A stretch of DNA of 64,000 nt from Luteibacter jiangsuensis (GTDB lineage: Bacteria > Pseudomonadota > Gammaproteobacteria > Xanthomonadales > Rhodanobacteraceae), in NCBI RefSeq assembly GCF_011742555.1, contig NZ_JAAQQR010000005.1:124001-188000 (forward strand), written 5' to 3'. Of the stretch, positions 21,601 to 30,260 are shown piece after piece. Numbering within the stretch: position 1 is the first letter of the stretch; each line of letters begins with the position of its first letter. The notes under the pieces are model-generated. The model saw only the letters and a program-made list of their open reading frames with translations. It made no database searches and was not told the DNA's origin. A program made the translations under genes and the position numbers.

Positions 21601-24600
21601 ATGGCCCAGCGGACCGTCCGGCGTGAGGCCGGATTCCCACACCGTGGCCTCTCCGTCGCTCTCGACACCGTTGCCCGTGCCGTTGCCGTCGTGTGGCGCG
21701 ATGGTGGGACCGCCATCGGTATGGCCGTGGATGGTGATCGTGAGCGTCGTGGTGCTCGTGTCCCCATCCGCGTCGGTGATGGTGTAGGTGTAGGTGTCCT
21801 GGATCGTCTCGCCGTCTTTCAGCCTGTTGACCAGGGGATCGTCGTTATCGACGTCGTAGCTGTAGCTGCCGTCGGCGTTGAGCGTGAGCGTGCCGTGCTG
21901 CCCGGTCACCGCCGTCCCGACCAGACCGTTCACCGCGCCGCCCGCCGTGCCCGCGGCGACGCCGGAGACCACCGTCGGAGCGTCGGCGCCGGTGCGGTCG
22001 GCGACGTCGCCGGTGCCGCCCCCCGTGATGACGTTGCCGCCCACGGACGAGCCGTCCTCGTCGGCATCGGCGTTGTCCGCATGGGCAACCGGTGCGTCGT
22101 TCACGATCTCGACCACCAGGCTGCCCACGTTGCTCCCGCCACCGGCATCGTTGATCAGGAGGCCGATCGTGTCGGTGCTGTGATCCTGCCCAGCCTGCTG
22201 CGTGAGCGCTGCGTCCAGCGTGTAGGTATAGGTCAGCGTGCCGGCCGTCGGAACGCCGCCCACCGTCGCGGTGGGAACGAAGCCGGTAAGCACCAGCGTG
22301 CCGTCGGGCGTCTGGATCGTCTTCGGCGAGGTGCCGAGGTTCTGCAGGTCGGCAAGCGAAACGTCCACGCCGCCCACGTTGATGCTGTCGAGACCGTCGC
22401 CCGCCACGATGGCGATGGAGCCGCCCGTCGTCTGCGTTCCGTCGTGATCCACGAGCCCGGACTCGTGCACCGTTGCATGGCCCGCGGCAGCGCCGTTGCC
22501 GTCCACGGGTGCGATCGAAGGCACGCTGTCGGTCTTGCCATGGATGGTGACCGTGAGCGTCGTGGTGCTCGTGTCGCCGTCCGCGTCGGTGATGGTGTAG
22601 GTGAAGGTGTCCTGGATCGTCTCGCCATCCTTCAACCTGTTGACGGCGGGGTCGTTGTCATTGACGACGTAGCTGTAGCTGCCGTCGGCATTGAGCGTGA
22701 GCGTGCCGTACTGGCCGGCGACGCCCGTGCCCGTACCGCCGGCAACGTCGCTACCGGTAGTGCCGGCAGCCACGCCGGTGACGGTCGTCGGCGTGTCGGC
22801 ACCGGTACGATCGGCCGCGTCGTTCGCGCCGCCGCCGGTGATCACGTTGCCCGTGGCGGCCGCGCCGTTTTCGTTCACATCGGCCGCGTCCGCATGCGCG
22901 GTCGGGGCGTCGTCGACGATGTCGACGACGAGCGTGCCTCCCTGCGTGTCGCCGCCGGCATCGGTAATGGTCAGCGTGACGTTCTGCTGGCTCTCCGACG
23001 CGCCGGGCTGCGACTGGGCCTCGTTCAACGTGTAGGTGTAGCTCAGCGAACCCGCCGTGGGCACGCCACCGACCGAGGTGCCGGCCGTGAAACCGGTGAG
23101 CACCAGGGTGCCCACGCCCGTGTCGATGGTCTTCGGCGCGCCACCCAAGGCCTGAAGTTCGGCGAGAGAGATGCTCACGCCGTGCACGGTGATGCTCTGG
23201 ATGCCGTCGGCCGCCGTGAGATCGATGCTGCCGGACGTCGCCTGCGAGCCGTCCCCGTCCACGAGTCCCGACTCGTGCACGGTCGCATGCCCCGCGGCGG
23301 CGCCGTTTCCGTCCACCGGCACCACGGCCGGCGTACCGTCCGTGTGGCCGTGGATGGTGATGGTCAGCGTGGCGGTGCTGGTATCGCCGTCGGCGTCCGT
23401 GACGGTGTACGTGTAGACATCGGTGATGGAATCACCGGTCTTCAACGCGTTCACGGCCGGATCTTCGTTGTTCACCACATAGCTGTAGCTGCCGTCGGCG
23501 TTGAGCGTCAGCGTGCCGTGCTGACCCGTGACCCCCGTACCCACCTGCCCGCTTGCCGCGCCGCCCGTCGCGCCGGCCTTCACGCCGGTGACCGGCGTGG
23601 CGGTGGCATCCGCACCCACATGGTCGTTGCCCAGCACGCTGCCGGTGGCGGCGGCACCGTCTTCGTTCACGTCGCCCGTATCCGCCGAAGCGGTGGGCAC
23701 GTCGTCCACGATGGTGACGGCGATGCTGCCGTTGTCGGTGAAACCGGCGCTGTCCCGCGTGGAGATGGCGATGGCCTCGCTGCTCGCGGCGGCCCCCGGC
23801 TGGTTCACCGGGCCGGTGAGTTCGTAGTGATAGACGAGCGTGCCGTGCGCATCGTCCGCGCCCGCCACGTAGCCGGTGACGACGAGCGTACCGTGCGCGG
23901 TCTGGATGGTACGGTCCGCCAGATCGACGTTGGCGATGTCCTTCAGCTGCGCGAGCGTCAGCGTAGTGAAATGCCCGGCGCCGTCTGCCGGATTGCCGAT
24001 GGTGATGCTGTCCAGGTTGTTGAAGAGGTCGATGCTCTCCGTACCGTTCACGCCCTGGCTGCCGCTGCCGTTGGCCAGCCCCGCTTCGTTCACCGACGTG
24101 CCGCTGTTGATGGTCACGTCGAACACGCGGGTGGTCACGAGCGCACTGGACGAGCCGTCGGCATAACCGTATTGGTCGCCGATGGTGGTCGGGTCGGTGC
24201 CTTCGTTTGCCGCCTGGTCGCCGTCGAGCGTGCCCTGGTCCGGACGGCTGCCGTGGTTGCCGTTGTCGTTGACCGTCACCCGCACCTGGAACGTGCCGTT
24301 CCAGAACGCATTGTTGTCGCCGGCAGCCGACGGCGGCAGCTTCACGCCCACGGCGTTGATCGCCGCTTCCACCTGGCTGATCGAACCGGTGATCGTGATC
24401 GAGCGATGATCGCCGGCGATGGTGTACGAGGCGCCTCCGAAGGTGCCCGACATGGTGGTGACGCCGTTCACGTCGTTCACCTGGAAACCATTCGGAAGGG
24501 CTACCGTCGCCGTCACGCTATCGGTGCCCGCGTCGGGATCGGCAAGCGTGATATGGCTCAGGGTGTAGTGCCCGGCGGCACCTTCCGTTGCCGTGTTCGG

Positions 24601-27600
24601 CGCGGTGACGCCGATGGCCGTGGGGTTGTTCACCGACGAAGGGAACACCACGCGATACGCCGACGACACGTTCTTGCCCAGGCCACCGGGAACCGCCGCA
24701 TACGGGTCCACGACGGTGGTCGGGATGTTTTCCACGCCGCCACTGGCGTTCGGATTCTGGCCGCCGTTGGCCGCCGTGCCCGAAAGCGCGCCCGTCGTCA
24801 CGTCACGCAGGCGGTCGTCGGCGATCACCTCCACCCGGTACGACTTGTCGGCGTTGGCCAGCGAGCCGCCGATCGAGACCTGCAGGCCCGCGAGGTACTG
24901 GTTGATCTGATCGCGCGTGCCGCGGATGACCAGCGCGTCGCCGGTACCGTCGTAGGTGCCGTCGATCGTCACGCCCGACCCCGCATTGCTCGACCCGAGG
25001 ACGATGTCGGCGTATGCGGAGTGAGCCAGTGCCACGCCGTTGGCATCCGTGACGCGCACCGTCACCTGCATGAAGTCGCTTTCGCCGGTGGTGATGCTGC
25101 CGCCATCGGTGTAGTCGACGTCGTCGACCGAGAACCCGTCCACGGCCGTGCTGCCGTTGAGGTACACGGTTCCGGTGCCCTTCGTGACGGTCGGTGCATC
25201 GTTCACGGCGATGACGTCGATGCCGATCTCCACCGGCGCCGGATTGTTGGCGACACTGCCGTTGCCGGTATCGTCGCCGATGCGGGAACCCGCGTCGTCG
25301 AAGCTCATGGTGAGCGTCACGTCGCCGGGCTGGCCGCCGTTGAGGTCGTGGTTGACGTTCGCCGCGCTCTGATAAGTGAGGCCGTTCGTGGCATCGTTCA
25401 GCAGGGCCTGGATGTCGCTGGCCCGGCCGGTAAGCACCAGGGTGGACGTGTTGTCCCCCGAGATGGTCACGCCGCCGAAACTGGTCTGGTTGCCGCTGCC
25501 GCCGATGCCGAGGGAGCCGCTGGGCACGGTCAGGGTGACCGTCACCGGTGTGTCGAAGGCCGCCGATTCCGCGTCGCTGACGACGAAACCGCCGCCGATA
25601 TGGGTGGGCTGGTCTTCGTACGTGGCCGGAATGGTACCCGGACCGCTGATGACGCCGGGGTCGTTGACGCTGGACGCGCGCACCACGACCGAGGCCGCGG
25701 CGAGGTTGCCGCTGTCGGTCGGCGCGGCGTCGCTGTACCAGTCGTATTCGTTGGTTTCGACGGGGCTCGTGACCGAGCCGCCGCCTGTACCCGCGTCGGG
25801 CGACTGGTTCACGGCACCGCCGTTGGCACCGCCGACGAGGTTGCCGCTGGCGTCGCGCAGACGGTCGTCCGCGATCACCTGCACCTGGTATTTCGCATCC
25901 TGGTCACCGGCGAAGGTGACGGTCAGTCCGGCCAGCGCCGCGTTGATCTGCGCACGCGTGCCGGTCAGCACGAGATAGTCGCCGGAGCCGTCCTTGTCGG
26001 CATCCACCGTTACACCGCTGCCGGTGGCGAACCCTATGGAGACGCCGTCCGCGGTGTAGTCGCCCGCCTTGAACGCGGTGCCGTCGGCGTTGAGCAACCG
26101 CACGGTGACCTGCATGTAGTCGGTTTCACCGGCGCCGACCGTCGTCAGGTCCGGGTCGCTCACGGAGAAGCCCGGCACTTCGTTGTGCTGCGGGTTCGTG
26201 CTGTCGAGGTCGATGGGGCCGGTAGGCGCCGTGACCTTGGGCGCGTCGTTCGTGGGATCGGTGTAGATCCAGAACTCGTTGCCGGCCTGCTCCTTGTCGC
26301 CGTCGGAGATGGTGAAGCCGAACTTGTCGTCGGGCGCGGCGGGGTAGCCGGCGCTGGTCGACTCGGTGCCGTCGTTGAGGTAGTAGATATGGCCGGCGGC
26401 CACGTCGGCCTGCGTGAACGACGAGCCCTTGCCGAGCACATGGAAATTCACGCCGTCGGTAGAGAACGCAATGCTGCCGTGCGCGGGCGCGGTCGTGATC
26501 ACATACTGCACCTGCACGTTGCTGCTGTCCGGGTCGTAGGCCTGGAGCATCGCCGCGGTGATCTGCGCATAGCCGCCTTCCGGCAGCGTGAGCGGCTCGT
26601 TGACCGGCGCGCCCCCGATCTGGTTCGGCGAGTCCGACGGCACCGCGGGATCGGCCTGGGTGGGATCCTTCGCGATCTGCGGCGCGTCGTTGACGTTGGT
26701 GATCTGGATGGTGACGTCGGCGTCCGTGGCCGACGTGGCGCCCCAACGGTCTTGCGCCTCCACCGTGAAGGTGGCGCTGCGCACTTCGGAGCCGTTGCTC
26801 ACGAAGCGGAGGCCCGTGGTACCCGCGCTTCCCGTGATGATGGCGGCGTCGAGTGTCATGCCCGCCGTCACGTCGAGCCAGTGAGCACCGCCGTCCACCG
26901 AGTACTGCAGCTTGCCGCCCTGCGGCAGACTGGTAATGGTGAACTTCAGCGCGCCGGTGCCGGTGGCGTCGTTGTTGTAGGCGTAGTTGTCGCCGCCGCC
27001 GGGGAGCGTGGGCGAGCCTTCGAGGTAACCCTGGCTGGTCGCATCGTCCGGATCGTGCAGGCCGAGCTGGCCCGTGGTGATGTAGGCGATCTCGCCCTCG
27101 TTGATCACCGTGCTGGAGGAACCCGTGACCGTCGGCAGGTCGTTGGTCGGGTTCACGTAGATGTCGAAGGTCGGCGTCCAGCTGTCCACCACGGCCTGGC
27201 CGTTCACCACGGTGATGAGGCCCGCAGACACCGAGAAGTTGGCCTTCACGTGGAAGTCTTCGCTGTCGCCGTCGTGCTGGAAGCGCACGCGGCCGGCATC
27301 GAGGTCGGCCTGCGTGAAGGTGCCGAACGCGGAGACGTTCACCCAGTTGCCGCCCACCTGCTTCTGCAAGGTGCCGGCGCTGGCGGTGATGCCGGCGTCG
27401 TTCGTGAAGCCCAGGAACGTGTACACCACCTGTGAGGGGTCGACGCCCTGCGCGGTGTAGCTGAGGCCCGGCATGGTGGCGAAGTCGGTCGGCTGGCCGT
27501 TCGTGGTTGTGCCATGCAGGACGATGCTGCCGCCTTCCTGCACCGTGCCGATGGCATCGCCGCTCGGGTCCACGCCGGCGTGCGTGGACCCCTGGTCGGC

Positions 27601-29928
27601 GGTGACCGGGTCGTGGATGGGGAAGCCGCCATCGTTGCCGGCTGGCGTCGGCGCAAGATTGATCGTGAAGGTGTAGTCGCGCAGCGTATCGGTAGCAGCT
27701 GCGCCGTTGTAGTCGCCGCCGATGCGGGTGAACGTGGTGCCGTCCGCGTTCCAGCGCAGCGCCATCGTGTTGTCCACCACCTGGAAGTGGAACGTGTCCT
27801 GCTGGCCCGCCGTGGCACCGGACGTCTGCACGTACTGCACTCGGCCGGCGCGCACGTCGTCCATCGTGAAGGTGGCGCCGTCTTTCAGCTGCTCGCCGTT
27901 GAGCAGGAGGTAGCCGTGCGTGAGTCCGGTCTGGCTGGTGACGAAGCTGATGTTCCGGTCGGGCGAATCGACGTCGGTCGCTCCGATCATGCCCGGCGTG
28001 AGGACCACGGAATACCCGCCCGCACTGCCGTTGCCGGCGGCCGGCACCGTGGCGGTGAGCGTGCTGTCCGTGTCCAGCGCCGGATCGTCGTCCACCGCAT
28101 GCACGTCGAGGGTGATCGTGCCGTCGGTGCTGGCGTTCGTACCCGTGCCGCCACCTTCGTCGGTCACGCGCACGCCGAAGCTGTCCTGGGTGACACCGTC
28201 CACGCCGTCGTTGCTGTACGTGAGCAGGTTGCGGTTCGCGTAATCGAACGTGAGCCCGGCCGTGACCGCCACGCCGTTGTAATAGAGCGTGCCGTGGGTC
28301 GGTAGCGAGGTGATGGTGATCTGCAGGTGCGTGTCCTGCGGATCGCCGCCGGTGCCGGCCACGATGTACTGACCGACGTTACCAGTGTCCACCGCGTTCG
28401 CCGGCTGGCCTTCGTACACCGTACCGGCGCCGCCGATGGTGGGCGCCTGGTTCACAGGATTGATGTTCAGGATGACGTGCACGCTGCCGGAGCGATCGAG
28501 TGGCGTCGCGCCGTCGTTGACGCGCGCGTCGAATGCGTCCGCGGTGTCCTGGTCGGCCCCCGCGGCCGTGTGCACATAGGCCAGGCGCCCGTCGATCACG
28601 TCCTGCTGGGTGAAGACCGAGCCCGCGCCGAGGCGCTGGCCGTTGAGAGTGAGGTAGCCGTATTGCGGCAGGCCGGTAAGGCTGTAGACGATCTGCGTGG
28701 GCGTCTGCGTGCCGAGCGTTACCTCGGCGTCCACCGCGGCAAGGGTGTCGGTGCCGATGACGGTGACGCTCCGGTTGCCGGAAGCATCCACTTCCTGCAC
28801 GGTCTTCGTTGCGTTAGGTACCGATACCGGATCGTTGGACGGCGTGATGTTGACGTCCAGCGAATGGGAGGCCGTCAGCGACTGGGCATCGCGCACGGTC
28901 ACGTCGATGGTCGTGTGTGCCGCCGTGTTGCCGAGTTCCACATCCGCGGCGACGAAGGTGAGCTGGTTGAGCCAGGCCTGGGCTGCGGCAGCCGTACCCG
29001 TGAAGGTGAAGCCGCCAGCCACCGCCGTGCCGCCGGCCGCCGAAACCAGCGTGCCCTTGCTGGTATCGGCCACCTTCGCCGTGACGGTGACGCTGTCGCC
29101 GCCCACGCCGTCGTCCACGATGGACCAGCCGCCGAGCGTGGCGCGATCGGCACCCGCGGCGTTGAGCGAACTGGGCTCGGCCACGGTGATGCTCTTGGCC
29201 GAGGTGGTCACCGTCGGTGCAACCAGGAGGCCGTCATAGTCCAGCGACAGGGAGCGGGCTTCGATGTGGCCGATGGTGCTTTCGAGCGCCCAGTTGCCGC
29301 CGAGCGCGGCCGAGCCCGTGGCGTCGGTGGAAGACGCGATGTCCGCTTGCGTCAGCCGGCCGAGCTGGGTGACCAGCGCGGTGTCGTGCTGTGACACGTC
29401 GCAGCCGTAGAGAAGGATGTCGCCATCGGAGGACAGCGATGCACCGATCTCGCCTAGCTGGGTCTTGAACGCGGCGACGTTCGCCGCCGTGACCGTATCG
29501 GTACCGAGCGAAATGGAATCGCTGGCGCCGTGGCTGATGATGTGGATGGCGCCGATATCGTGCTCGCCGCGCAACGCGTTGGCGATCTGTGAGAGGCCCG
29601 ACGACTTGTCGTCCAGCACCACCACCTGACTGCCCTTGGGAAGCTGCGACACCAGCGACTGCCAGTTGGCCACGCTCTGGTCCACGACGTATACCTGCGC
29701 GGGTGCCGCCTCGCTGTGTGCCGGCGGCGGCGCGGGGGCCGGGGCGACCGCGTGGCCGGGCTGTTCGGCTGCCGGGCTCTGGAATTTGCCCGCGTCATGC
29801 GCCGCTTGCGCGGGATCGACGTGGTGCGCCGCCTCCACGAGTGCGGCGCCGTCGTACATCTGGCGCGGCTCCAGCGCATAGCGGTGGGCACGGGGGCGGA
29901 ACGGATTCGATGACTTGTTCCCTGACAT
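18622..29928 (-). CDS. Giant repetitive adhesin with DUF4347 domain and VCBS-type repeats
   Basis: A 3,768-residue surface or secreted protein. The chosen ATG has AAGG upstream and gives the N-terminal motif LEPRQMYDGAA (residues 19-29) common in such adhesins; an ATG at 30108 would add an unlikely arginine-rich leader. Residues ~79-230 form a DUF4347 domain with HIISHG (His about 133) and LLYGCDVS (Cys about 176), reminiscent of clan-CD cysteine peptidases. Residues ~230-2070 are cadherin/CSPG-like beta repeats. Residues ~2070-3574 are six VCBS-like units rich in DADGDTS, likely calcium-binding. The last ~190 residues are unique and contain a His/Glu/Arg-rich tract. No RTX nonapeptides are seen. 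It is probably involved in adhesion or biofilm formation. Confidence 0.9.
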   Translation of the reverse strand: MSGNKSSNPFRPRAHRYALEPRQMYDGAALVEAAHHVDPAQAAHDAGKFQSPAAEQPGHAVAPAPAPPPAHSEAAPAQVYVVDQSVANWQSLVSQLPKGSQVVVLDDKSSGLSQIANALRGEHDIGAIHIISHGASDSISLGTDTVTAANVAAFKTQLGEIGASLSSDGDILLYGCDVSQHDTALVTQLGRLTQADIASSTDATGSAALGGNWALESTIGHIEARSLSLDYDGLLVAPTVTTSAKSITVAEPSSLNAAGADRATLGGWSIVDDGVGGDSVTVTAKVADTSKGTLVSAAGGTAVAGGFTFTGTAAAAQAWLNQLTFVAADVELGNTAAHTTIDVTVRDAQSLTASHSLDVNITPSNDPVSVPNATKTVQEVDASGNRSVTVIGTDTLAAVDAEVTLGTQTPTQIVYSLTGLPQYGYLTLNGQRLGAGSVFTQQDVIDGRLAYVHTAAGADQDTADAFDARVNDGATPLDRSGSVHVILNINPVNQAPTIGGAGTVYEGQPANAVDTGNVGQYIVAGTGGDPQDTHLQITITSLPTHGTLYYNGVAVTAGLTFDYANRNLLTYSNDGVDGVTQDSFGVRVTDEGGGTGTNASTDGTITLDVHAVDDDPALDTDSTLTATVPAAGNGSAGGYSVVLTPGMIGATDVDSPDRNISFVTSQTGLTHGYLLLNGEQLKDGATFTMDDVRAGRVQYVQTSGATAGQQDTFHFQVVDNTMALRWNADGTTFTRIGGDYNGAAATDTLRDYTFTINLAPTPAGNDGGFPIHDPVTADQGSTHAGVDPSGDAIGTVQEGGSIVLHGTTTNGQPTDFATMPGLSYTAQGVDPSQVVYTFLGFTNDAGITASAGTLQKQVGGNWVNVSAFGTFTQADLDAGRVRFQHDGDSEDFHVKANFSVSAGLITVVNGQAVVDSWTPTFDIYVNPTNDLPTVTGSSSTVINEGEIAYITTGQLGLHDPDDATSQGYLEGSPTLPGGGDNYAYNNDATGTGALKFTITSLPQGGKLQYSVDGGAHWLDVTAGMTLDAAIITGSAGTTGLRFVSNGSEVRSATFTVEAQDRWGATSATDADVTIQITNVNDAPQIAKDPTQADPAVPSDSPNQIGGAPVNEPLTLPEGGYAQITAAMLQAYDPDSSNVQVQYVITTAPAHGSIAFSTDGVNFHVLGKGSSFTQADVAAGHIYYLNDGTESTSAGYPAAPDDKFGFTISDGDKEQAGNEFWIYTDPTNDAPKVTAPTGPIDLDSTNPQHNEVPGFSVSDPDLTTVGAGETDYMQVTVRLLNADGTAFKAGDYTADGVSIGFATGSGVTVDADKDGSGDYLVLTGTRAQINAALAGLTVTFAGDQDAKYQVQVIADDRLRDASGNLVGGANGGAVNQSPDAGTGGGSVTSPVETNEYDWYSDAAPTDSGNLAAASVVVRASSVNDPGVISGPGTIPATYEDQPTHIGGGFVVSDAESAAFDTPVTVTLTVPSGSLGIGGSGNQTSFGGVTISGDNTSTLVLTGRASDIQALLNDATNGLTYQSAANVNHDLNGGQPGDVTLTMSFDDAGSRIGDDTGNGSVANNPAPVEIGIDVIAVNDAPTVTKGTGTVYLNGSTAVDGFSVDDVDYTDGGSITTGESDFMQVTVRVTDANGVALAHSAYADIVLGSSNAGSGVTIDGTYDGTGDALVIRGTRDQINQYLAGLQVSIGGSLANADKSYRVEVIADDRLRDVTTGALSGTAANGGQNPNASGGVENIPTTVVDPYAAVPGGLGKNVSSAYRVVFPSSVNNPTAIGVTAPNTATEGAAGHYTLSHITLADPDAGTDSVTATVALPNGFQVNDVNGVTTMSGTFGGASYTIAGDHRSITITGSISQVEAAINAVGVKLPPSAAGDNNAFWNGTFQVRVTVNDNGNHGSRPDQGTLDGDQAANEGTDPTTIGDQYGYADGSSSALVTTRVFDVTINSGTSVNEAGLANGSGSQGVNGTESIDLFNNLDSITIGNPADGAGHFTTLTLAQLKDIANVDLADRTIQTAHGTLVVTGYVAGADDAHGTLVYHYELTGPVNQPGAAASSEAIAISTRDSAGFTDNGSIAVTIVDDVPTASADTGDVNEDGAAATGSVLGNDHVGADATATPVTGVKAGATGGAASGQVGTGVTGQHGTLTLNADGSYSYVVNNEDPAVNALKTGDSITDVYTYTVTDADGDTSTATLTITIHGHTDGTPAVVPVDGNGAAAGHATVHESGLVDGDGSQATSGSIDLTAADGIQSITVHGVSISLAELQALGGAPKTIDTGVGTLVLTGFTAGTSVGGVPTAGSLSYTYTLNEAQSQPGASESQQNVTLTITDAGGDTQGGTLVVDIVDDAPTAHADAADVNENGAAATGNVITGGGANDAADRTGADTPTTVTGVAAGTTGSDVAGGTGTGVAGQYGTLTLNADGSYSYVVNDNDPAVNRLKDGETIQDTFTYTITDADGDTSTTTLTVTIHGKTDSVPSIAPVDGNGAAAGHATVHESGLVDHDGTQTTGGSIAIVAGDGLDSINVGGVDVSLADLQNLGTSPKTIQTPDGTLVLTGFVPTATVGGVPTAGTLTYTYTLDAALTQQAGQDHSTDTIGLLINDAGGGSNVGSLVVEIVNDAPVAHADNADADEDGSSVGGNVITGGGTGDVADRTGADAPTVVSGVAAGTAGGAVNGLVGTAVTGQHGTLTLNADGSYSYDVDNDDPLVNRLKDGETIQDTYTYTITDADGDTSTTTLTITIHGHTDGGPTIAPHDGNGTGNGVESDGEATVWESGLTPDGPLGHDSVASDTVAISAPDGLVEIQVGGTTVSAAQLAALAGSPITIDTADGTLVLTGFTPSGFVGGVPTGGTLSYTYSLDASLLQTGPDRSHSVDAIALAVKDAGGTTATGTLTVTIMNDAPTAHADEADATEDGAPVDGNVLIGGGAKDVADRLGADAATTVTGVAAGNVGGTVTGNLGTGVAGQYGSLTLNDDGTYSYTVDDTNPAINALRDGQTVTDVYTYTITDADGDTSTTTLTITIHGHTDGAPTVTPVDGNGGIAGHATVDEAGLVDHDGSHVTSGTIDLTADDGLSSVTVGGTTIGLADLTALSNGSPVTIHTPDGTLVLTGFQPTASVGGVPTAGALSYTYTLDRPVGQPGAGDSIDNIALTVTDAGGGTVAGTLQVDIVDDVPTAHADHADANEDGSAVTGNVIGAGGAGDVPDRVGADATTMPVSGVVAGSATGPVNGQVGSGVAGHYGSLTLNADGSYSYAVDNDNPRVNALKDGETLTDVYTYTITDADGDTSTATLTITIHGHTDDGPTVVPVDGNGGADGHATVHEAGLVDHDGSHIVSGSIGVVADDGLTSITMGGKTLTTTDLAALSNGSPVTVRTPDGTLVLTGFKPTSTVGGVPTAGTLSYTYTLDHAVSQPAGKDTLDNIGLTVLDAGGDTSSGTLTIHIANDAPTARDDSATIVQDGGQTGAAGNVFTGKDGSHDGSDRIGADGAATGGPVTSVGSANTGTAGAIGGASKGEFGTLILNADGTYSYKLDTGNAKVSALDASRTLTEVFVYTITDADGDTSEARLTITIHGITPPMQARAGDQIFPLAHDWTVRDIRQDYVPGLFVLPEVNRSQDDTLRWQNQWVTGRLDPTGIGELPQGPENSQFVLNDGVGFSHKIVAETHARSRVALNDFGLASSPLWDDFSPFALKHVADREQAGHERGGERHERAHASHRGEHVQHEHREVPVVREPVSVILVPSSTSAPGGAPSLTTQIAAMAKAAAVPVAVVPAVIPSRH
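19210..23725 (-). repeat. Six tandem ~0.8-kb VCBS/Ig-like units inside the adhesin gene
   Basis: Each unit encodes DAPTAHAD-like, NEDGxxxxGNV, GTLTLNADGSYSY, FTYTITDADGDTSTxTLTITIHG and a second beta domain with GTLVLTGF and GGVPTAGxLSYTYTL. Unit boundaries fall near 23,715, 22,920, 22,110, 21,270, 20,460 and 19,640, giving periods of about 795-840 bp. Units 2-5 are the most alike; unit 6 is divergent and opens with NDAPTARDD. The repeats could recombine and change copy number. Confidence 0.88.
29239..29694 (-). other. DUF4347 domain coding segment
   Basis: This segment of the adhesin gene encodes residues ~79-230. Alternating strands and helices (VYVVDQSV, VVVLDD, AIHIISHG, DILLYGCDVS) fit a caspase-like alpha/beta fold. 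The His in ISHG and the Cys in YGCD sit where the catalytic pair of clan-CD peptidases lies. This supports, but does not prove, self-processing of the adhesin. Confidence 0.65.
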
Positions 29929-30021
29929 GGGTCGCCTTGCAGTTTTGACGGGCATGACTCGGGCCGACAGCCGTCGTCCCGAACGCCGCAAGGCTTCGGG
30001 AGGAGGATGTCGACGTGAGGC

Positions 30022-30037
30022 TGTGACCTCGATCACA
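30022..30037. promoter_or_regulatory. Perfect CRP/Clp-type site upstream of the adhesin
   Basis: TGTGACCTCGATCACA has both half-sites TGTGA and TCACA at the canonical 6-bp spacing, extended by a flanking C/G pair. It is centred about 101 bp upstream of the adhesin start codon. In Xanthomonadales the CRP homologue Clp responds to cyclic di-GMP and controls adhesion and biofilm genes, so this is a plausible link to lifestyle control. Confidence 0.8.
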
Positions 30038-30153
30038 GTGGCTGCGGCGATCCTATGTTCCATAGATGAAACGGGAAAGCCGTTCCGGTGGGAATTTGCG
30101 TCATGCACGGCGTGACGAAGTTCCGCTCGGGCAAAGGCCGCGGGATGCGCCGA

Positions 30154-30167
30154 AGTAATCGATTACT
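30154..30167. promoter_or_regulatory. 14-bp perfect palindrome upstream of the adhesin
   Basis: AGTAATCGATTACT is fully self-complementary and AT-rich in a GC-rich context. It lies 226 bp upstream of the adhesin start. It could be an operator for the REC-AraC regulator or another factor; there is no direct evidence for which. Confidence 0.45.
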
Positions 30168-30260
30168 CGAAAGACCGCGTCATTGCTGGACTGGCGAGGT
30201 CACGAACTCGCCGCGACCTTTGCCGCAACGGATGCACGGCGCATCACGACAAATGTGAAA

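Larger units (their letters stand above)
29929..30260. promoter_or_regulatory. Adhesin upstream region
   Basis: This 332-bp stretch between the kinase stop and the adhesin start contains no convincing gene. It holds three symmetric elements: a CRP/Clp consensus (30022-30037), CTATG-N3-CATAG (30053-30065) and a 14-bp palindrome (30154-30167). On the minus strand TATGGA and CATAGG near 30052-30064 are possible -10 elements, but no -35 stands out, so the transcription start cannot be placed. Confidence 0.6.

Noticed and set aside
19738-27435. An open frame of about 2,565 codons on the plus strand, antisense to the adhesin.
   Set aside because: Its sequence mirrors the adhesin repeats, is rich in Arg/His/Gly/Val typical of antisense frames in high-GC DNA, has no recognisable domain and no ribosome site. 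The real frame on the other strand has clear domains.
18622-29928. RTX nonapeptide repeats in the adhesin.
   Set aside because: The Asp/Gly-rich stretches are the DADGDTS signatures of VCBS-type repeats, not GGxGxDxLx.
12350-30260. Searched for an ABC ATPase (Walker A, ABC signature) in or beside the adhesin operon.
   Set aside because: None of the minus- or plus-strand genes at the locus shows these motifs; the absence is reported as a finding rather than a feature.
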